Shown: positions 46,830 through 61,046, counted from the stretch's first letter. The stretch is DNA of 64,000 nucleotides from Syngnathus acus (GCF_901709675.1 NC_051095.1:17098456-17162455); one strand, 5' to 3'. Notes: a model not told the origin generated them from the letters alone. A program made the numbers and translations.

Positions 46830-49800
46830 ACACACTACACCACCCCGAAGGGAAAGAGGGGGCGTTACACGTTATATATAAAATCCCAAGGATCCAGGGA
46901 ATTATTCAGGAGCTAAAATGGTGATTTTATTTATTTTCTTTTGTGGGTGTGATGGGGGGGGGGGGGGCCATCTTATCAACAGTTAATATAGGAAAGCAAA
47001 CAGATCATATTTGTGTTGAATCAAAATAAAAACATTTGCATTTACTTTTGAAAAACAATGAGCAGCATTTTTGATTATTTTCCAAAAATATTACAGAATT
47101 ATTTCAGATTGTTAGTACAGGAAAAATAAATTACTGTTTCGGGATAAAGGAATGAAAATTTAAATATTTTCTTTTCAGACTCATCAATGAATCAACAAAT
47201 TAATCAACAGATTAATCAATTATTCAAAGAATCATGAGTAAAGTCCTAGAAAATGCTAAATTACGACTTCAATCATTTGTCGCTGGCATAGCTAGATAGA
47301 AATACTAGGGCTTCAGCCATTAAATATCATTGTCATTCAGTTATTCTACAAATGATCCCATTATCTACTTAATCAGAAAATTTAATTTTGTATTATTAAA
47401 CAACAAAATGCGCATGCTGGGTATTATTTTTGTGCGTCGCTATCTTCACGTTCCACACCTTAATATATATGTGATTTTGAGTGTGTGTGGCTTTAAATTG
47501 TGGGGAATAACATGATGAGTGAAGCAGCAGTCAGCAAATGAGCTCACGTTAGCAGTTGGATGTTGACTGGCGAACTGGCTGTTGAGTAAGCAGTCTGTGT
47601 ATCAAGTGACTCGGTTTCAGTTTTGACCACAGCAGCTCAATCCACATATTACATGTTTAAGTCATTACTGCATCCATCCTGACCAAACACAGGGGTTTTA
47701 CAGTACACTTTAACTAGCGGTGGTAGCTATACGATATAAATAATACAAAAATAGCTAACATGGATACTTTGTGTTGGCTATTGCAGACATACTGTTGTGG
47801 TATGACTGCACTTTATCTTCTTGTTTTGATGTGTGAAATGATTCCAAAACTTGGTCCTTCTATTTTTTACAGACTCTTCCTGGCTCGCCACCATTGCGCC
47901 AAATCCACGTAGTGGTGCCTGAAGCTACAAAATTATTCTATTTATCGTTTCAGCCCTATAAGATACATTTGTAGCAAATAAAATCATTCAGACCAATTCA
48001 CTCGAATTGGACAAATTCCCGCAGATGCTCTCTCATAGCATACTACTTTGGAATCACTAATGATGCTTCCATAAAAAGGTCAGGTTTTATCCTGAGAGTC
48101 AGCAAACCGAAATACACACCTTCACCTGTGAGCGTGGTTTGACAGAAGAGGTGAGAAATCACACCAAGGCCAGAGTTGAAGCTCTAGTTGGTCATTGGTA
48201 GTACTACAATGAAGGCCCGAGCCCAGAAACAGAGAACTGCTCACAGAGACAGAAAACAAAGAGAGAAGTGTTTCAGTGAAGGATGGCTCCATCAGAAAAC
48301 GGCAACATAGTGAGAATGCCAAATTATGCGTCAGCGGGGATGCGTTTGCTCTCAAGCAAAGCGTCCTAGTGTTCAACATCCATCCACCTCGCCCCGCTGT
48401 TATCTTGGTTGAGCCCTCACAGAAACAGACACTTTGTTATACGAGCCCAACAAGTGGCCACTCACATTCTCTTATCAGGGAGGGGTACACCCTCAGGTGT
48501 CTGGTCAGCTGGCTCCCACAAGGTGAATAAACAACCAGTGCTTAGCAAACACCTGCATGACCGGTTCTCCAGGGTAGAAAGAGTGCATGTGTGTGGGATT
48601 CTTTTCAATAGGTCTGTGTGTAGCCAACGTGCACACAAACATGGGTACTGTAAATGCAAACCGTGCGGGCAACAAGACAATTACATTTAGGCTGCATATC
48701 TCGACGACAGTGTTCAAATTCTGAGGAGAGGTGACGAATTAGGTTACTGACGTAGGATTACGACAGCTTTTTATCTTTTAAGATGAAGCAAGCTGAGTGT
48801 CTGTTCCTGGATGTCTGTCTGATGGATGACTCAACACATCACACAGAGACAGCCATACTTGAAGGCTGTGCTCAGTGTACGGAAAGCCAGCTAGGTAGGA
48901 CGGCCTGATGAGAAAACAAGGAGTGTCTAAGAGGGTATTTCACAACTCTACAAGGAAATTTGTCAGAACCAAAACCGCTATTTGCGTGTAAAGGTATCGC
49001 CGCGGAAAAGTCCTCCCACCTGTTGTGGGGGGAAGAGAAAAAGGGAAAAAAAAAAAAGAAAAAAAAAAAGACTACCCAGTGCCACACATGCCCATATATG
49101 GACACAACTAGGCCTGGGCTGTTTTCTACCCTGCAGACAGACAGAGCTCCAAATTAATCAAACGAGAAGCAAGACGGGATGTGGAAAAAGACATGAGAAA
49201 GAGCAAGGGCAAACAAGGAGGTGGGTGGGGTGCAAGATAAGTAAAGTTAAAGTGAATTAAAGATAAAAGCTAATCTTGCATTCCTAACATTGTCTTCTGT
49301 CAGGTCAGCCCAGCAGCCCACCCACTCGTCAACAGGCAAATGACCTTGGCGCGACCAATGTTAATCACACTCCACCTAACTGCTAGTTTACTAGCCCCGT
49401 TCTCACACACACAGAGACATCTACTCCTGTGGAGCTTGCGAATATGGACGCCAGCACCTTCCATATCTCAACTTGACACAGAGTGAATAATCATCATTTG
49501 CAATGCATGTTACACACTATCTCCCCTTCAGTAATGAGCATACCTGTCACTCATACAAGATGAATTATAAACTATGGTATTTCCTGGCAAGCCCAGTCAG
49601 AGTTGTTATTTTGTACGGGACTTGCAGCTGTCCGTCTGAGGAGGGGCCTGCAGAACAACAACAAGTTTGTGTGCAAATACGCCAAGATTGAGACGGGCTC
49701 AGAGCTGCGGCCATTCTCAACTGTATCCGAGTTGCGTCCGCCGCTCATCTCTCCCATTTGCAGCTGTTTCTTTTGGCCTTGGACGGTAGCGAGTGTAAGT

Positions 49801-52800
49801 GAACAATGAAAACAATTGCCTCTGTCCTACAGCCACTCCCCCGCCTTTCCCCTTCAACCCACTTCCTGACAAACAGGATGTTGTGGCTTCAACATCAGAG
49901 GTGAGCGCACAAGAGATGCGAGAGCTGCCGCGACAAGCCAAGAATCACTCTTCCGTTCCGCACAGATAGGAATTCCAAGCAGCAGATCGCATAGCGTGAA
50001 CCCTTCAATGGGAAAGCTCACCCTGTCCATCTACAAGCAACGCTATTGTCCTCGTCAAATGCAACCAGTAGGGTGCAAATTTGTGTCAAAAAAATGATTC
50101 ACACTACATTTTACAGAGTGAAAATAGCATAAGAAAGCGTGAAAATGTGAGAATGAAAACAAGTGGTGAAAATGTCAAGCAAATGGTTGACTTTAAAAAA
50201 AAAAAAGTCAAGCATGAGCTCTTGCTCCTCGAACATCTGATCACATCACGGGTATCGGGTTCACCTGACTCTGAACTATCAGTCAGCATGACTCAGTTGG
50301 CCCTGCCAGACATTTGCGACCATACGTACATAGGCAACAATGTGGCATTTGTCGACTTCATGAAACTCAGCAGCAACCGCAGTTGAAAAGGAAATATGCT
50401 GTCTCTCATTGGCATGTTGCTGAATTTCATCAAAGTGATGCTATTGGCACGAGTTGGAGGCGAGTGTGGCTTGTGATGGGATTGAAGCTTTAGTCCACTA
50501 ATCCACTTAGCTCCTCACATACATACATATTTACAGACATGCACAGACATGAGGCCCCTTGAGATTAACCTGCACACCTCAAGAGACCACACAATACCAG
50601 GCATCAACAATCATAACAAGTGCATGTCAAACGTTTCGGCCATCTATTCAAATTTACCTGAAAAATAGTAATTACATTTTTACTGGTGGCCATATAAATG
50701 CATTTCCAAGTCAGTAATACATTGATCACCATGTTTTAATGCAAACAACTTATCTTTAGTTGGACCCTTACTGTACCTTGCATCGAGCAGATTAATTTAG
50801 CATCGGCTCTATTAACTTCTGCCGCTGCCAATAGCAATCCAGACCTTTCTCTGCATCATCTTGAGAAGTTCACCAACTTGCGTTCTCCACCATCAACGGC
50901 ACAAGTTGCCTCGACTGCTCTGACTGTTGGACAGCTTCTGAAATTCTCCTTCACACTGCTGTTCATTGTCAAGATGGTCCGCTATATGCTAGTGGCCAAT
51001 GGCAGTCAGAACCTGGTCACCACCTTGAGTTATTGTCAAGCGCCCTTGGGTCATTTAAATGGAGCTACAGAAGTTACCCAACATACGAACAATTGGTTCA
51101 CAAGCATTTGGTTCACAATCATTTGATTCGCCTACATTCAGAGATAGATTAGCGTGTTCGTTAAAATTTTGTTTGCAATAGAGCAATGTCTTGAGATATG
51201 AAGAACCCAAACTTCAAGTTTGGTGCTTTCGCAGTTTGTAACATATCTTTGTGGGGTTTTATTTTGTGAGCAAAAAACATGCTTACACAAGAGGTGGCTG
51301 GAAGCCTTTTTTTCTTGAGGATGTAAAGGTGAAGGTTGGGGGAAATCATTTTTGAATAGACCTTTCCTGCATTTTATGTCTAGTTTCACTGGTTCAGCAT
51401 ACCAATTTGTACCATGTGTACGGACACATTGCAACAAGGCAGCAACTTCTGCCAAAAAAGCAAAATTAATAATAATAATAATAGTGATAATAATGATAAT
51501 GGAAAAAAAGTCAAAATGAGTCAAAAGGATTGTTTTGTTAGTCTGGTTGACAGTTTCCCGCCCGTGTATCGCTGTGTAAACAAATTGGGGCAGGACCCGC
51601 CCAACAGGTTTATAAACTAACAGACCTACGCAAAGCAGCAAGACGACCACCACCAAAAATTGGACAAGGTTTTACTATTGAAGCCTTAATTTCCTATTCA
51701 GTAGTGATGACATAATGAAGCTTCAAATTTGCTTCATGCACCAGTTCATGTATTTTTTGACTCCTCTAGATGGCATTCTCTGTTCAACTGGGCTGAAGGT
51801 ACACTGACTTGCTATTCTTAACCACCTTTAAACCATTGAGAGGTTGTTTTCCCATCACTACCATTTGGAAACTTGCATACTTGTGATGCTTTTCTGTATA
51901 AAAAAAAAAAAAACTACTTGATTTTATTTTTCTATTTTTGTGCTTCTTTGATAACATGAAAAATGTCACAAACACAGTATTGTGTGAAATTGATTCAATG
52001 ACCAGACTTTTATTTTGTCACTGCACTAAGTGGCATTTCTAATGTTGATTAGATTTTAGTTTAAAACAGCATATTTACATGTAATTTGTTTGGAATGTCA
52101 TTTTATGCTTCACCACTGGTATGCTATCAATGAGATTTTGCTTCCTGCTGTACTAGACTTAAAGGAGCAATGTGACTAATTTCATCACTGTCAAAACACA
52201 GTCTTGTGGTTGGTGCGAGGGAAAAAAACTATTCGTGTGATAGCACCAAAATAATTGCTTTTTAAATTCAGTTTAAGTAGGACTCAGAATTTTTAGTATT
52301 TCTCAACATATCCCCTCAACCCTTTTGTTTGTCTACTACTTGGGGAACCCCTTCTTGGATGGGCAATCAAGTTTTCGTTTAAAAAAAAAATCCCAAATAT
52401 GCTCAGAAGGGGTCAAATTCCAAGGGGTTCTGTAAGTCGCGTCAAAACAAATGTCATTGATAAATACAATGACAACACATCCATGCTTTAATAAAGCGTT
52501 TTATAGTCACAATTTTGTGCTTGATCCACTAAAATTGAGCAAAAATATTTTTTCTTTTTTTACACATTTTTTGAGTGAAATACTTTAGAAATTAGAAATG
52601 GCTCGAATAATATATAGAGCCCAAAATAGGTATGATGTTAAATATTAAAAAAAATTTTTTTTTTATATTTTATACTACAAAAACAAACCATAACGCAAGT
52701 CGATAAATAGGAAATTATCCTCGTATTACGTCATGATTGGACAGTGCGGTTCTGGCAGGGCCTCGACATGTACGGCACCACCCGATCATGCGTTCCTGCC

Positions 52801-53450
52801 TTGCCAAGGTATGCGATCTGGACTGGGTATCGGAAGTTACTCAAAATCGAGTTAGACTCGTACACAAAAACACGGGTGCAAAATAAAATTATCAGGACAT
52901 CCTCATGCACTTTTAAAAAGACGTTTATGCACGTGAAAAACTGAAACTAATACAAGTTATCCCCAACCAGTATTGCGACCAAAACAAGTTTGCTGAGGAC
53001 CCACCCAACAGGTTCGCAAACTAAACAGCCCGAAGATGAAAGAGGCCCATCACCCCACAAAAAAAACGCGATGAAGAAAACTTTAGTTACCTCGCAATGC
53101 ATCCAGGGTGCTCTTTAATTACCAACGTTGTCGTGGTGATTCGATCGTTTGCTTCCAACGCCGAGAAGTGCAAGCGAAGCAAACACACGAGATAAAATAT
53201 CTAGGTCAATGCGCATAAACACACACCACTGTAAAAGGGAACAGAACCCAACTCAGTTGTTAAACAATCATGTGAGCACCGATTCGCCATTTAAAGAATC
53301 AAGGCTGTTCAGCAGTGCATAAAATACTGTTAACAGTTTGGCAAATGCATCAATCATGATCATGAAAATAAAAGACTATGAATTACAAACAAAAGGAGCG
53401 ACAGAGATGCACGCAAAAACGCTACTGCGATGATAAGTGACAAGGTTGGA
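46830..53450 (-). other. ctnnd1 5' introns, non-coding
   Basis: No coding exon is found over 6.6 kb. It contains A-rich and G-rich runs (46954-46968, 49044-49068), short trinucleotide repeats (51462-51500), and a possible non-coding exon near 53085-53150 ending GCGAG|gtaact. Short ORFs here have no domain features. Confidence 0.5.
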
Positions 53451-53940
53451 CATCAAATCAGGCCCACTCGGCTCGTTGTAGCCGTGTGACCTGCTTCTGC
53501 TGTCGTGCACCGTTAGCATCACAATAACCCACGACGGGGACACGAGCTAACGTTAGCCTAAGCAAGCGCTCGATTCACTCACTCGCCGTTACGTTCACAC
53601 GCGCAGTCGTCAATGAAGAAAGGCTGTCGTGTGGCTTTTATCCGGTTAAAACGTAGCGTGTGTCCGAAAGAAAAACGAAAAACAAGACGCTTGGACGTAA
53701 GGTTGCGCGAGGCGTATCGTATCGGTGGTCTCGAGATGGACGTGACCACTCCTTTTACAAACGCTGCAGCGCCTCCGTTATTTTGGCGACAAAAACGCCG
53801 CTACATGATTTATTTCACATCCTTTACACATGCGCTTACCTGATCGTCACAATGTGCTTGGATCCCTTCCAGATTACTCCGTGCAGTGTGTGTTTTGTCT
53901 GCTCTCCTTCTCCCCTCCTTTCCTGGCTTCTGGGTCAAGC
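53450..53940 (-). promoter_or_regulatory. CpG-rich promoter and alternative first exons of ctnnd1
   Basis: CpG is locally enriched compared with flanks. Two minus-strand donors, GACGATCAG|gtaagc near 53837 and AACGGCGA|gtgagt near 53581, could end alternative non-coding first exons. This is the expected place for the ctnnd1 start. No TATA box is seen, as usual for housekeeping promoters. Confidence 0.4.
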
Positions 53941-54131
53941 TTGTTAACAACCAGGCGACATCAGAGAGGTTCTATCAAAGAGGGGGCGGGGTCAATGTGG
54001 CGCTTTTACCGTAATTGTAAAAAACAATGCACATGTGAAATTTGGAATTGCGCGCTGTTTGCTAATAACGGCAAGTCGTTTAAGCATTCACTGTATAATA
54101 CAACTAGTGCGCTCTTTGTCCGTACTAGTAC

Positions 54132-54277
54132 TAGTTTTCGTTGTACAAGGCCGTTGCAAATAAATGCTCCAACAGCTAGCCATGAAGCTGCGTTTATGTA
54201 TTCAATATCAACGATATTCAGATAAAGGCCTGTGTAGTTTTTGTTGTACAAGGCCCTTGCAAATAAATGCTCCAACA
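54132..54277. repeat. Direct duplication, 103-bp period
   Basis: GTTGTACAAGG(C)CGTTGCAAATAAATGCTCC-type text at 54132-54174 recurs at 54235-54277 with two differences; the bases between are not repeated. Confidence 0.8.
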
Positions 54278-54554
54278 AATGCTCCAAATACTTTTTTGAT
54301 CTTACTAGTACAGAGTTGTCTATAGCTGGTCCTCGAGGGCTATTGTTCTGCATGATTCCGATATTTCCCTGCTTCAACACACTCGATTCAAATAATCAGG
54401 ATCATTATCAGGCTCTTTCAGAGTTTACAGATGAGCTGCTCATTTGAATCAGCCGTTAGAAGAGGGGAAAGATCCAAACCATGCAGGATAGTGGCCCTCC
54501 AGAACCACAGCTACTTGTTACTAGTGGCACAACTGTGCACTTGACAAATGTGTG

Positions 54555-54890
54555 CTTCTTTCTTTCATCTTCCGAACCACTTCTCCTTTCCCAGCAGTTT
54601 ACGGACAGCAGGCGGGCTACACCTTGAATTGGTCGTCAGCCAATCGCAGAGCTCACACGGATGAACAGCCCTTCACACTTACAATCACATCTAGGAAAAT
54701 TTGGGGTGGTCAATTGGCCTATCATGCATGTTTTGAAATGTGGGAGGAAACCGGAGCACCCGAAAGGAAACCAATGCTGGCATGCGGAGAACATGCAAAC
54801 TTCACAGAGGAAAGGTAAAGTCAGAATCAAACTCCAAACCTCCGAACTATGAGGTGAACATGCAAAACAGTCTGCAACCGTGCCGCTTAT
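54555..54890 (-). mobile_element. Old full-length SINE copy
   Basis: It follows the SINE body in order: TTCCGAACCACTTCTCC, GGCGGGCTACACCTTGAA, GCCAATCGCAGAGC, TGGGAGGAAACCGGAGCACC, GAGAACATGCAAAC, ending near CCGTGCCGC. It is more diverged than the copy at 13530. Confidence 0.7.
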
Positions 54891-56865
54891 GTGCATGCTC
54901 GTGAGGACAAGGAGAAAGAGCGTACCAAATTGTGATCCTAAAACAAGGCCATGGAAAATATACTCAAGCGGCTTTCCGTAGTAGCCATGAACAGCATCGT
55001 TTTATTACTCGGATTTTGAATGAGTAATTTGGGATTTAAAGGCTGTCTCAGCAGGAAAAAAAGAGGGCCGCCTCCCTTCTCTCCTCCCACTTCTCGTCAA
55101 CATGAACTCATACTGATGTCATTTCAGTGATTGCCCAAGAACAATAGCCTGGGAGGAAGCGCGACGCTTGTGGAAATACACACATGACATTCCACAGCCA
55201 CACAAAAAAGTGCCACAAACTTAAACAATACAAGAGCCATCTGCTGTGGTACAATCAAGAGAACTAATCTGCTGCTCATCACTTTGAAAATATCATGCGT
55301 GGCATTTACAATGAAATTTAATTGGAGTTAATGGTTCGTGTTGGGATTTTTCAGGATTTAAGGGTTTTTTTTCTTCAAAGATAACACCCCCACTCCTAGA
55401 AAAAAAAAAATCACAGGGTGGAAAGAGGAACACCATGCAAGGAATTTCCCTGTTTCAGGAAGTACTGTACATTGCATCAGTGCAGGCAAACGTCTGGACT
55501 GAATGGCCACGTTTCAATTAAAGAAAGAAAAAAAAAAAAAGGGCAGATGGCCCAGGTCATTTGTAGATGGCAAAAGTTCAAATGTTTATGTAAAAAAACA
55601 AACTTTAAAGAAAACTCTTATTTTCAATATAAATTTATTTTGGCATGTTTGACATATTAAATTAAACAATTATAATGAAGAAAATAATTATTTTTTCTAA
55701 TTAACTGAATCAGACTCAGTTAAAGACAGTTATTTGACAAAAATGTTAATTTTAAATTGTTTAGGTCATAAATATAATAATATAGTAAAAATATACATTT
55801 CATGAAGAAATATCTCAGTGGTCTCAGAGGAAATGCTCATTGGACCAAAACTGAAAAAAACAAACAAAAAACCCCCAGAAATGGAGCAGCACGTATGATG
55901 CCCTTGGCCATACTTTGCCCACCATAGAGTGCAAGCATGAGTCACAATATTCTAGATAAGGCTGAAAAGTGTTTTATGTTAAACCAAAAGAGCTACAATA
56001 TTACTGGTCCAATAGGAACTACAGAAAAAAACAGTACAAAAGTACAAAAAGTTCAACAACAACAGCAGAGGTAGTTAAAACACACAAATAACTCCATTAA
56101 ACAAACCCCCAATGCTCTTTGTCACCTGTGCCACAAACTGGTGAAGCAATTTAACTTTCTTGCTTAAAATTAAAGCATTTAGCATTTATACATTTTAAAA
56201 CTGCAAAACCAGACTGGACAGAAAGCAAATGTTGCATTTAAATCTGAATTCAGTCTAACAAAATGTATGAAAATGCCATGCAAATGAAAACAAATTACAA
56301 AATAATCTACAACCTAAACACAGCGCAGAGGTAACAATGACGTCGGAGTGTCTCTGAATTGGACAATTGAGCAAATTTGTTAATAAACTGTTACACGTTT
56401 TCACTTGTGCACAATATTGTAGCAATACAAGATTCAATCATGGTAAGGTAAATACAGTAGCATCAAAAGGTTGATGCAATCATAAGAGATATTATTGGCT
56501 GTTTTTTGGTCATTTTTCAGCCTAAAAACCTGTTTCTCTGCAGTACATCAGGTTTGTGGTTTATTCGGTAATGCTGGTGTTATCATGTAATGTTTGATCT
56601 CAGTTCTAACCCACATTTGAAACAAAAGTTACGTTTACAAAACACGAAGAGGAACACAGTGCCGTATTAAAGTACAGTGCAATAAAAAAGCATTTGCGCC
56701 CGCTATTTTTTATTTTTTTTTTGCATAGATTCTCCATTGTGATGTTTAACCTCATTAAACAAAGGCATAGATCAGACAAAGATAACCTTTTAAATGCACT
56801 TTGCCAGGAGTGGCCGGCTAACTGAAAGTACCTGTAGAGCACAATGATGACTCATCTAGGGGTCA

Positions 56866-57092
56866 TAAAGTTACCCAACCCCCCGTCACCCCCACCTCCC
56901 GTACTGCCAACCTCCGCTCCCGCCCCTCCTGCTCCTCCATCCATCTCCTTCGCACTGCTGACCGATGTCCTGTTATTAACTATATCCTATTGTCTCTCCC
57001 CCACCCAACGTCCCCACCCATTTTTATTCCCTGTAAAGCGTCTTTGGGTCATTGAAAAGCACTATATAAATTAAATGAATTATTATTATTAA
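56866..57092 (+). mobile_element. LINE (L2-like) 3' end
   Basis: A C-rich leader is followed by GTAAAGCGTCTTTGGGTCAT, GAAAAGCACTATATAAATTA and ATTATTATTATT, the typical 3' tail of fish L2/CR1-type LINEs. Confidence 0.7.
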
Positions 57093-57277
57093 CGTCTAAG
57101 GAATTGCTGTACTGGTAACAGAAAACTGGTTAGGTTTTTTATTTTTTTCTTCCATTATAATTAACAAGCACTATTTAGAATCAAATTTTAATATAGGCGG
57201 GTTATCTTTGTGGAAATTAGGAAGGAAGCAAATCCTTTTTCACTGCGCTCTAAATAATAATTTTCCACAAATCAAGG

Positions 57278-60200
57278 TCAGAGCGGTCCGTTAGAGTTGT
57301 GTGTCATCATGTGCCTCCGGAGGTTGCTGGGATTGTTGAAGCTGGCCGTGCACTGCGAGCAGGTGTACGGCTTCTCCCCGGAGTGAGTCCTCAAGTGGAT
57401 CTTCAGGCTGCCGTTCTGGGTGAAGCGCTTCCCGCAAAGCGTGCAGGCATACGGCTTCTCTCCAGTGTGTATCCGCATGTGGATGGTCAGCGTGGTCTTG
57501 TTGGCGAAGGACTTGCCGCACATGATGCAGGAAATGTGAGTGGCCCGGTGCGCCATCAGGTCTTCGCGAGCGGGGAAGGACATGCCACACAAGTTGCAAT
57601 CAAAAGATTTGCTGACTGTGTGAGATGGGAAAACGGGATTCATCTGCTGGGGGAACTGGTCCATGTAACTGGGATGTCCTCCGTCACTGTCGGCTGTTCT
57701 TAATATGGTCGCCTGAGAGGAGAGGATTCTGTCCACCTGGCTATTTCTCAAAGGGGCTCTGTTGTCACTGGCACTTGGGACCTCATTCAGGAAACCATCA
57801 TGGCTGACTGTAAGGTCCTGAGAATGAAAAGCTTGCTGATCGGTGGCAGCAAAGAGGCTTTCAATCTCGTCCTGGAGAGGTCCTTCTCCTCGTCCGTGAA
57901 CGCTAATGATTCTCAGCTCCTTGTTCCTGACTGTCAGGGAAGATCCCGAGGGCTCTATGTTTTGTGCACCGGTGGCAACCTCATTCTGTGCAGAGGGATT
58001 TAAGAAGACGTCCTGACCTGAAAATGCAAAATACGTCACTAAACAAGCACAGCCATCCATCGTGGACAAACAAAATATAGGCATTCACTGATATTGTCGA
58101 AAACCTGCTAACCCATAAGCAGACACGGGAGAGGAGAAGCGCTTTGACAATAATGAGAATGTGACTAAAACGTTGCATGTAAGGTGACAGTACAAAACAC
58201 TACAATGGCTACCAAGAAGTGTCTGAGTTCTCATGCACCATCACCCTCACCGACAATAAAATATCAGAGAGACGGACGGAAACAAGGACTTTCCTTAAGT
58301 TTCACTTAAGTGTCAACTTGACCCCAAATAACTGGTGAATTCAGGGTGTGAGCATTGATTAGAGAGGCCAAACGATGCCTTACCGCCATCTTGTGGCAGC
58401 TACAGGAAACTATAAACCACGGGTGGGGTTATTTGATTTGATGAATATTTATTTATTGACTCAAATGTTTTGTTTTTTGCAGCAGATGCAGGCTAAATTT
58501 CGACTGATAGAGGCAACATACTGTTTTCTCCTCTAACCATAATGTATTAGTCTTAAACACGCTTATGTCCTGCTACTAATGCACAGGCACAGCCCATCTT
58601 GCATAGGAGACTCAACCGTTCCATTAAGCTCCAATGCATTTCTTGCTCACTTGCCAAGCAGACTGAGTGAGATGTTCACTTTGTTTGCACTCTGCAACTG
58701 AATAGTGGCTGTGACTGCATTTACCCACTTTTTTTATGCCCGATTAAAAATGCAGTGCAGCGTGGCAGTATGGAACCTCTCACACAAGAAGGACTCTTGA
58801 GGATTATCAACATGCAATTTTGTAACTATTTATTAAAATCTGGCAACATATATCTTAATATGTGATTTTTTTCTTATCTGCATACAGTATATAAAGTGGA
58901 ACTACAAAAAAGTCAGCATCCTTTGTAGATTGAGCTAAAATAGCAGAAACCCGCAAGGACACTTACACGTCTCCTGTCTAACTATGTGTGCCTATTATAC
59001 CTACAGGGAGTGAAAATTAAACAGAGTTGAGAGTGAAAACTGGTACTGGAATTGACGATACTACCCTGTTGGTAAAACGTTGAAAGCCTAGATTCATGGT
59101 CTAGTCAATTATTGCTAATCAAGTATTATTAAGTGCCGTGTCGCAATACATATAATAAATATGGCTTTGAGCAACGTATGCTGCCAGAGAATATGACCAC
59201 GCACATCCGACTTACTTTCACTTGACTCGCATCCTCCAGCGTCCTCTTCATCTTTAATCAGGATGACATCTGGGATCTCTTGAACTGCATGCTAGCAATA
59301 AAGCAAATGCATGTTCAAAACAAAACATTGCATTTGTTGCTGCAGGACATGCAAAGAAAATATACCTCTTTTGCATCTGGAGGGGACGTTTCAGTCGCCA
59401 GGGGCACAGAGATGGAAGAAGTTTGTTGGCTTGCTGGAGGCTTTAGGATAACTACAAATGCAATGCAAAATTGTGTATGAAATGTAACAGTATGATCAAC
59501 GTGATGAAATGAGACTATGGAAATATAGACTAAGAAGATATAGCTCTGTTACAATAAATGGATTAGGGATATCGCAAACAAATCTCGTCAGAAACCATTA
59601 GCCTATCGTTTATTCCATTCCATTACTCGAGTAATCGAATGAAATAATTGAATCATACTGCTCGGTGCTTGGGCCCTAATGTCATTTACACAGCATATAA
59701 ACTATCCATCCATTATATATAAAACACATTGACTCTAATATTAAATGTGTTACTTGAGAGATCAGTGAAGCAAATCATGTCGGCTATGTTTCCAGTTATT
59801 GCACTTACTCGAGTCAGTGAACCAAATCATCCGAGTAAGCCAATTTAAGTCAGTGAACCAAATCACGAGTCCACGGTGTTTTCGATGAGTCTGCTAACTT
59901 GAGTCCGTGAAGCACATCATCTGTGTCTGCTAACTCGCCTTGTGTCCTGTTAGTTAGCCAGAGGACTCACAGGGTCGGGGAAATCATTAACCTGGTTGAC
60001 TCAGGCACCTAAAAGTTACAGCCAAACACCTTTAGGCAGCATGAACCAACCCAATAAAAAATATGCAGCAAAACAAGAGTTCAGAACATTGAGCTGAAAT
60101 AGCACGCAATCCATAAGGACGGACAGAGAGACAGAAGGACAGACTGTCCCCCTGCTTAAGCCAGTACATGTCCAGGCCCGTCTGAAGTTTGACATTCTCC

Positions 60201-61046
60201 CAATCCTCTTTGGATCATTTAAATGCTCTCTAGCAAACTTCAGACAGGCCTGGTCATGTACTGGCTTAAGCAGGGGGACACGTCTGGCACTCTTTCGTCT
60301 CTCAGAGTTGAAGTGTACATATGATGAAAATTACAGCCATCTCTCATCTTGGAAGTGGGAGAACTTGCACAATTGGTGGCTGACTATATACTTTTTTGTC
60401 TCACTGTACATGCAATATATTATTTCACTGAAAATTTAATTTCTTTTATGAGCGATGTACAGTGGCAGTGAACTCAGTTCAACATACTCCAAACAACATT
60501 GGCATTTCCTAGGAAGGTTGTACAAGTGATAATTTGAAAATGAAAACGTTTGCTGAGATTTATGGCAATAAAGAGTTGCATACTAATATTTATGTTTCCT
60601 TAACCTTCTTAAACTCTGTCACAAAAAACGTTGATGAAAGATCTGTCTAATAATGTCGGTTTCATTAATTTTACAACATTAACATTAAATTGAACGAAAT
60701 TTAACACACCTACATTATGAGAGTGAAACTTTTTGTGGCTCGGTTGGTTACCTGGTGTTTTGCATCGGGCTTTGGTCAGATTTGCTCTGAATGTTGAGAA
60801 GCGGCTGGACGGCCGATTGTTCCTGGTCTGCAAGCGGAGGGAGAAGATCTCGCTCCTCATCGCCTTCATCCTCATCCTCAGGCTCTCGTTGTCCCTCAAG
60901 TTCTGGTTGAGATAGAGCCGCAGGGACGCTGAGCTCTCCGAGAATAGCTGGCTTATTTCCAGCACTGCCGCTTTCACCAGCACGTCCATGATGGATAAAA
61001 GCTGCGACTCGAGATTCAAATTCTCCGTCGGCATGTTTGTTGACAT
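57278..61046 (-). CDS. C2H2 zinc-finger protein with four fingers
   Basis: Four coding exons, minus strand: 61046-60752, 59451-59366, 59291-59216, 58017-57278, giving 398 residues in phase. Exon 1 has a leucine-rich helical N-terminus (LESQLLSIMDVLVKAAVLEI, LFSESSASLRLYL, then a basic RMRMKAMRSEIFSLRLQ) common at the start of fish zinc-finger proteins and probably used for dimerisation. Exon 3 is acidic with VILIKDEEDAGG, a sumoylation-like IKDEE. The last exon carries four C2H2 fingers: CNLC...HRATH, CIMC...HMRIH, CTLC...HLRTH and CSQC...HMMTH, with TGEKPY and SGEKPY linkers between fingers 2-3 and 3-4. It should be a nuclear DNA-binding regulator. The exact orthologue is not recognised. A second in-frame Met lies at residue 5. 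Confidence 0.85.
58018..59215. other. Zinc-finger gene intron 3
   Basis: No exon or classified repeat is seen; AT-rich. Confidence 0.4.
60145..60280. mobile_element. Inverted Tc1-transposase fragments forming a hairpin
   Basis: Arm 60145-60190 and arm 60235-60280 are inverted copies, 44 of 46 positions matching, with a 44-base loop. The text (CCCCTGCTTAAGCCAGTACATG, GGCCTGTCTGAAGTTTGC) resembles the part of Tc1-like transposase genes upstream of the DDE catalytic region. It is far too short to encode anything. It lies in intron 1 of the zinc-finger gene and would be transcribed with it. Confidence 0.8.

Larger units (their letters stand above)
53941..57277. other. Intergenic between ctnnd1 promoter and zinc-finger gene
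   Basis: Repeats dominate: a 103-bp-period duplication (54132-54277), an old SINE (54555-54890), and a LINE 3' tail (56866-57092). The rest is AT-rich and non-coding. A minus-strand AATAAA at 57143-57138 could end the zinc-finger transcript. Confidence 0.5.

Noticed and set aside
57299-57703. Plus-strand 134-codon ORF
   Set aside because: Antisense of the zinc-finger exon, where repeated finger codons often leave the opposite strand open.
60145-60280. Functional Tc1 transposase
   Set aside because: Only about 46 bases per arm plus a short loop; no open frame or terminal repeats of a complete element.
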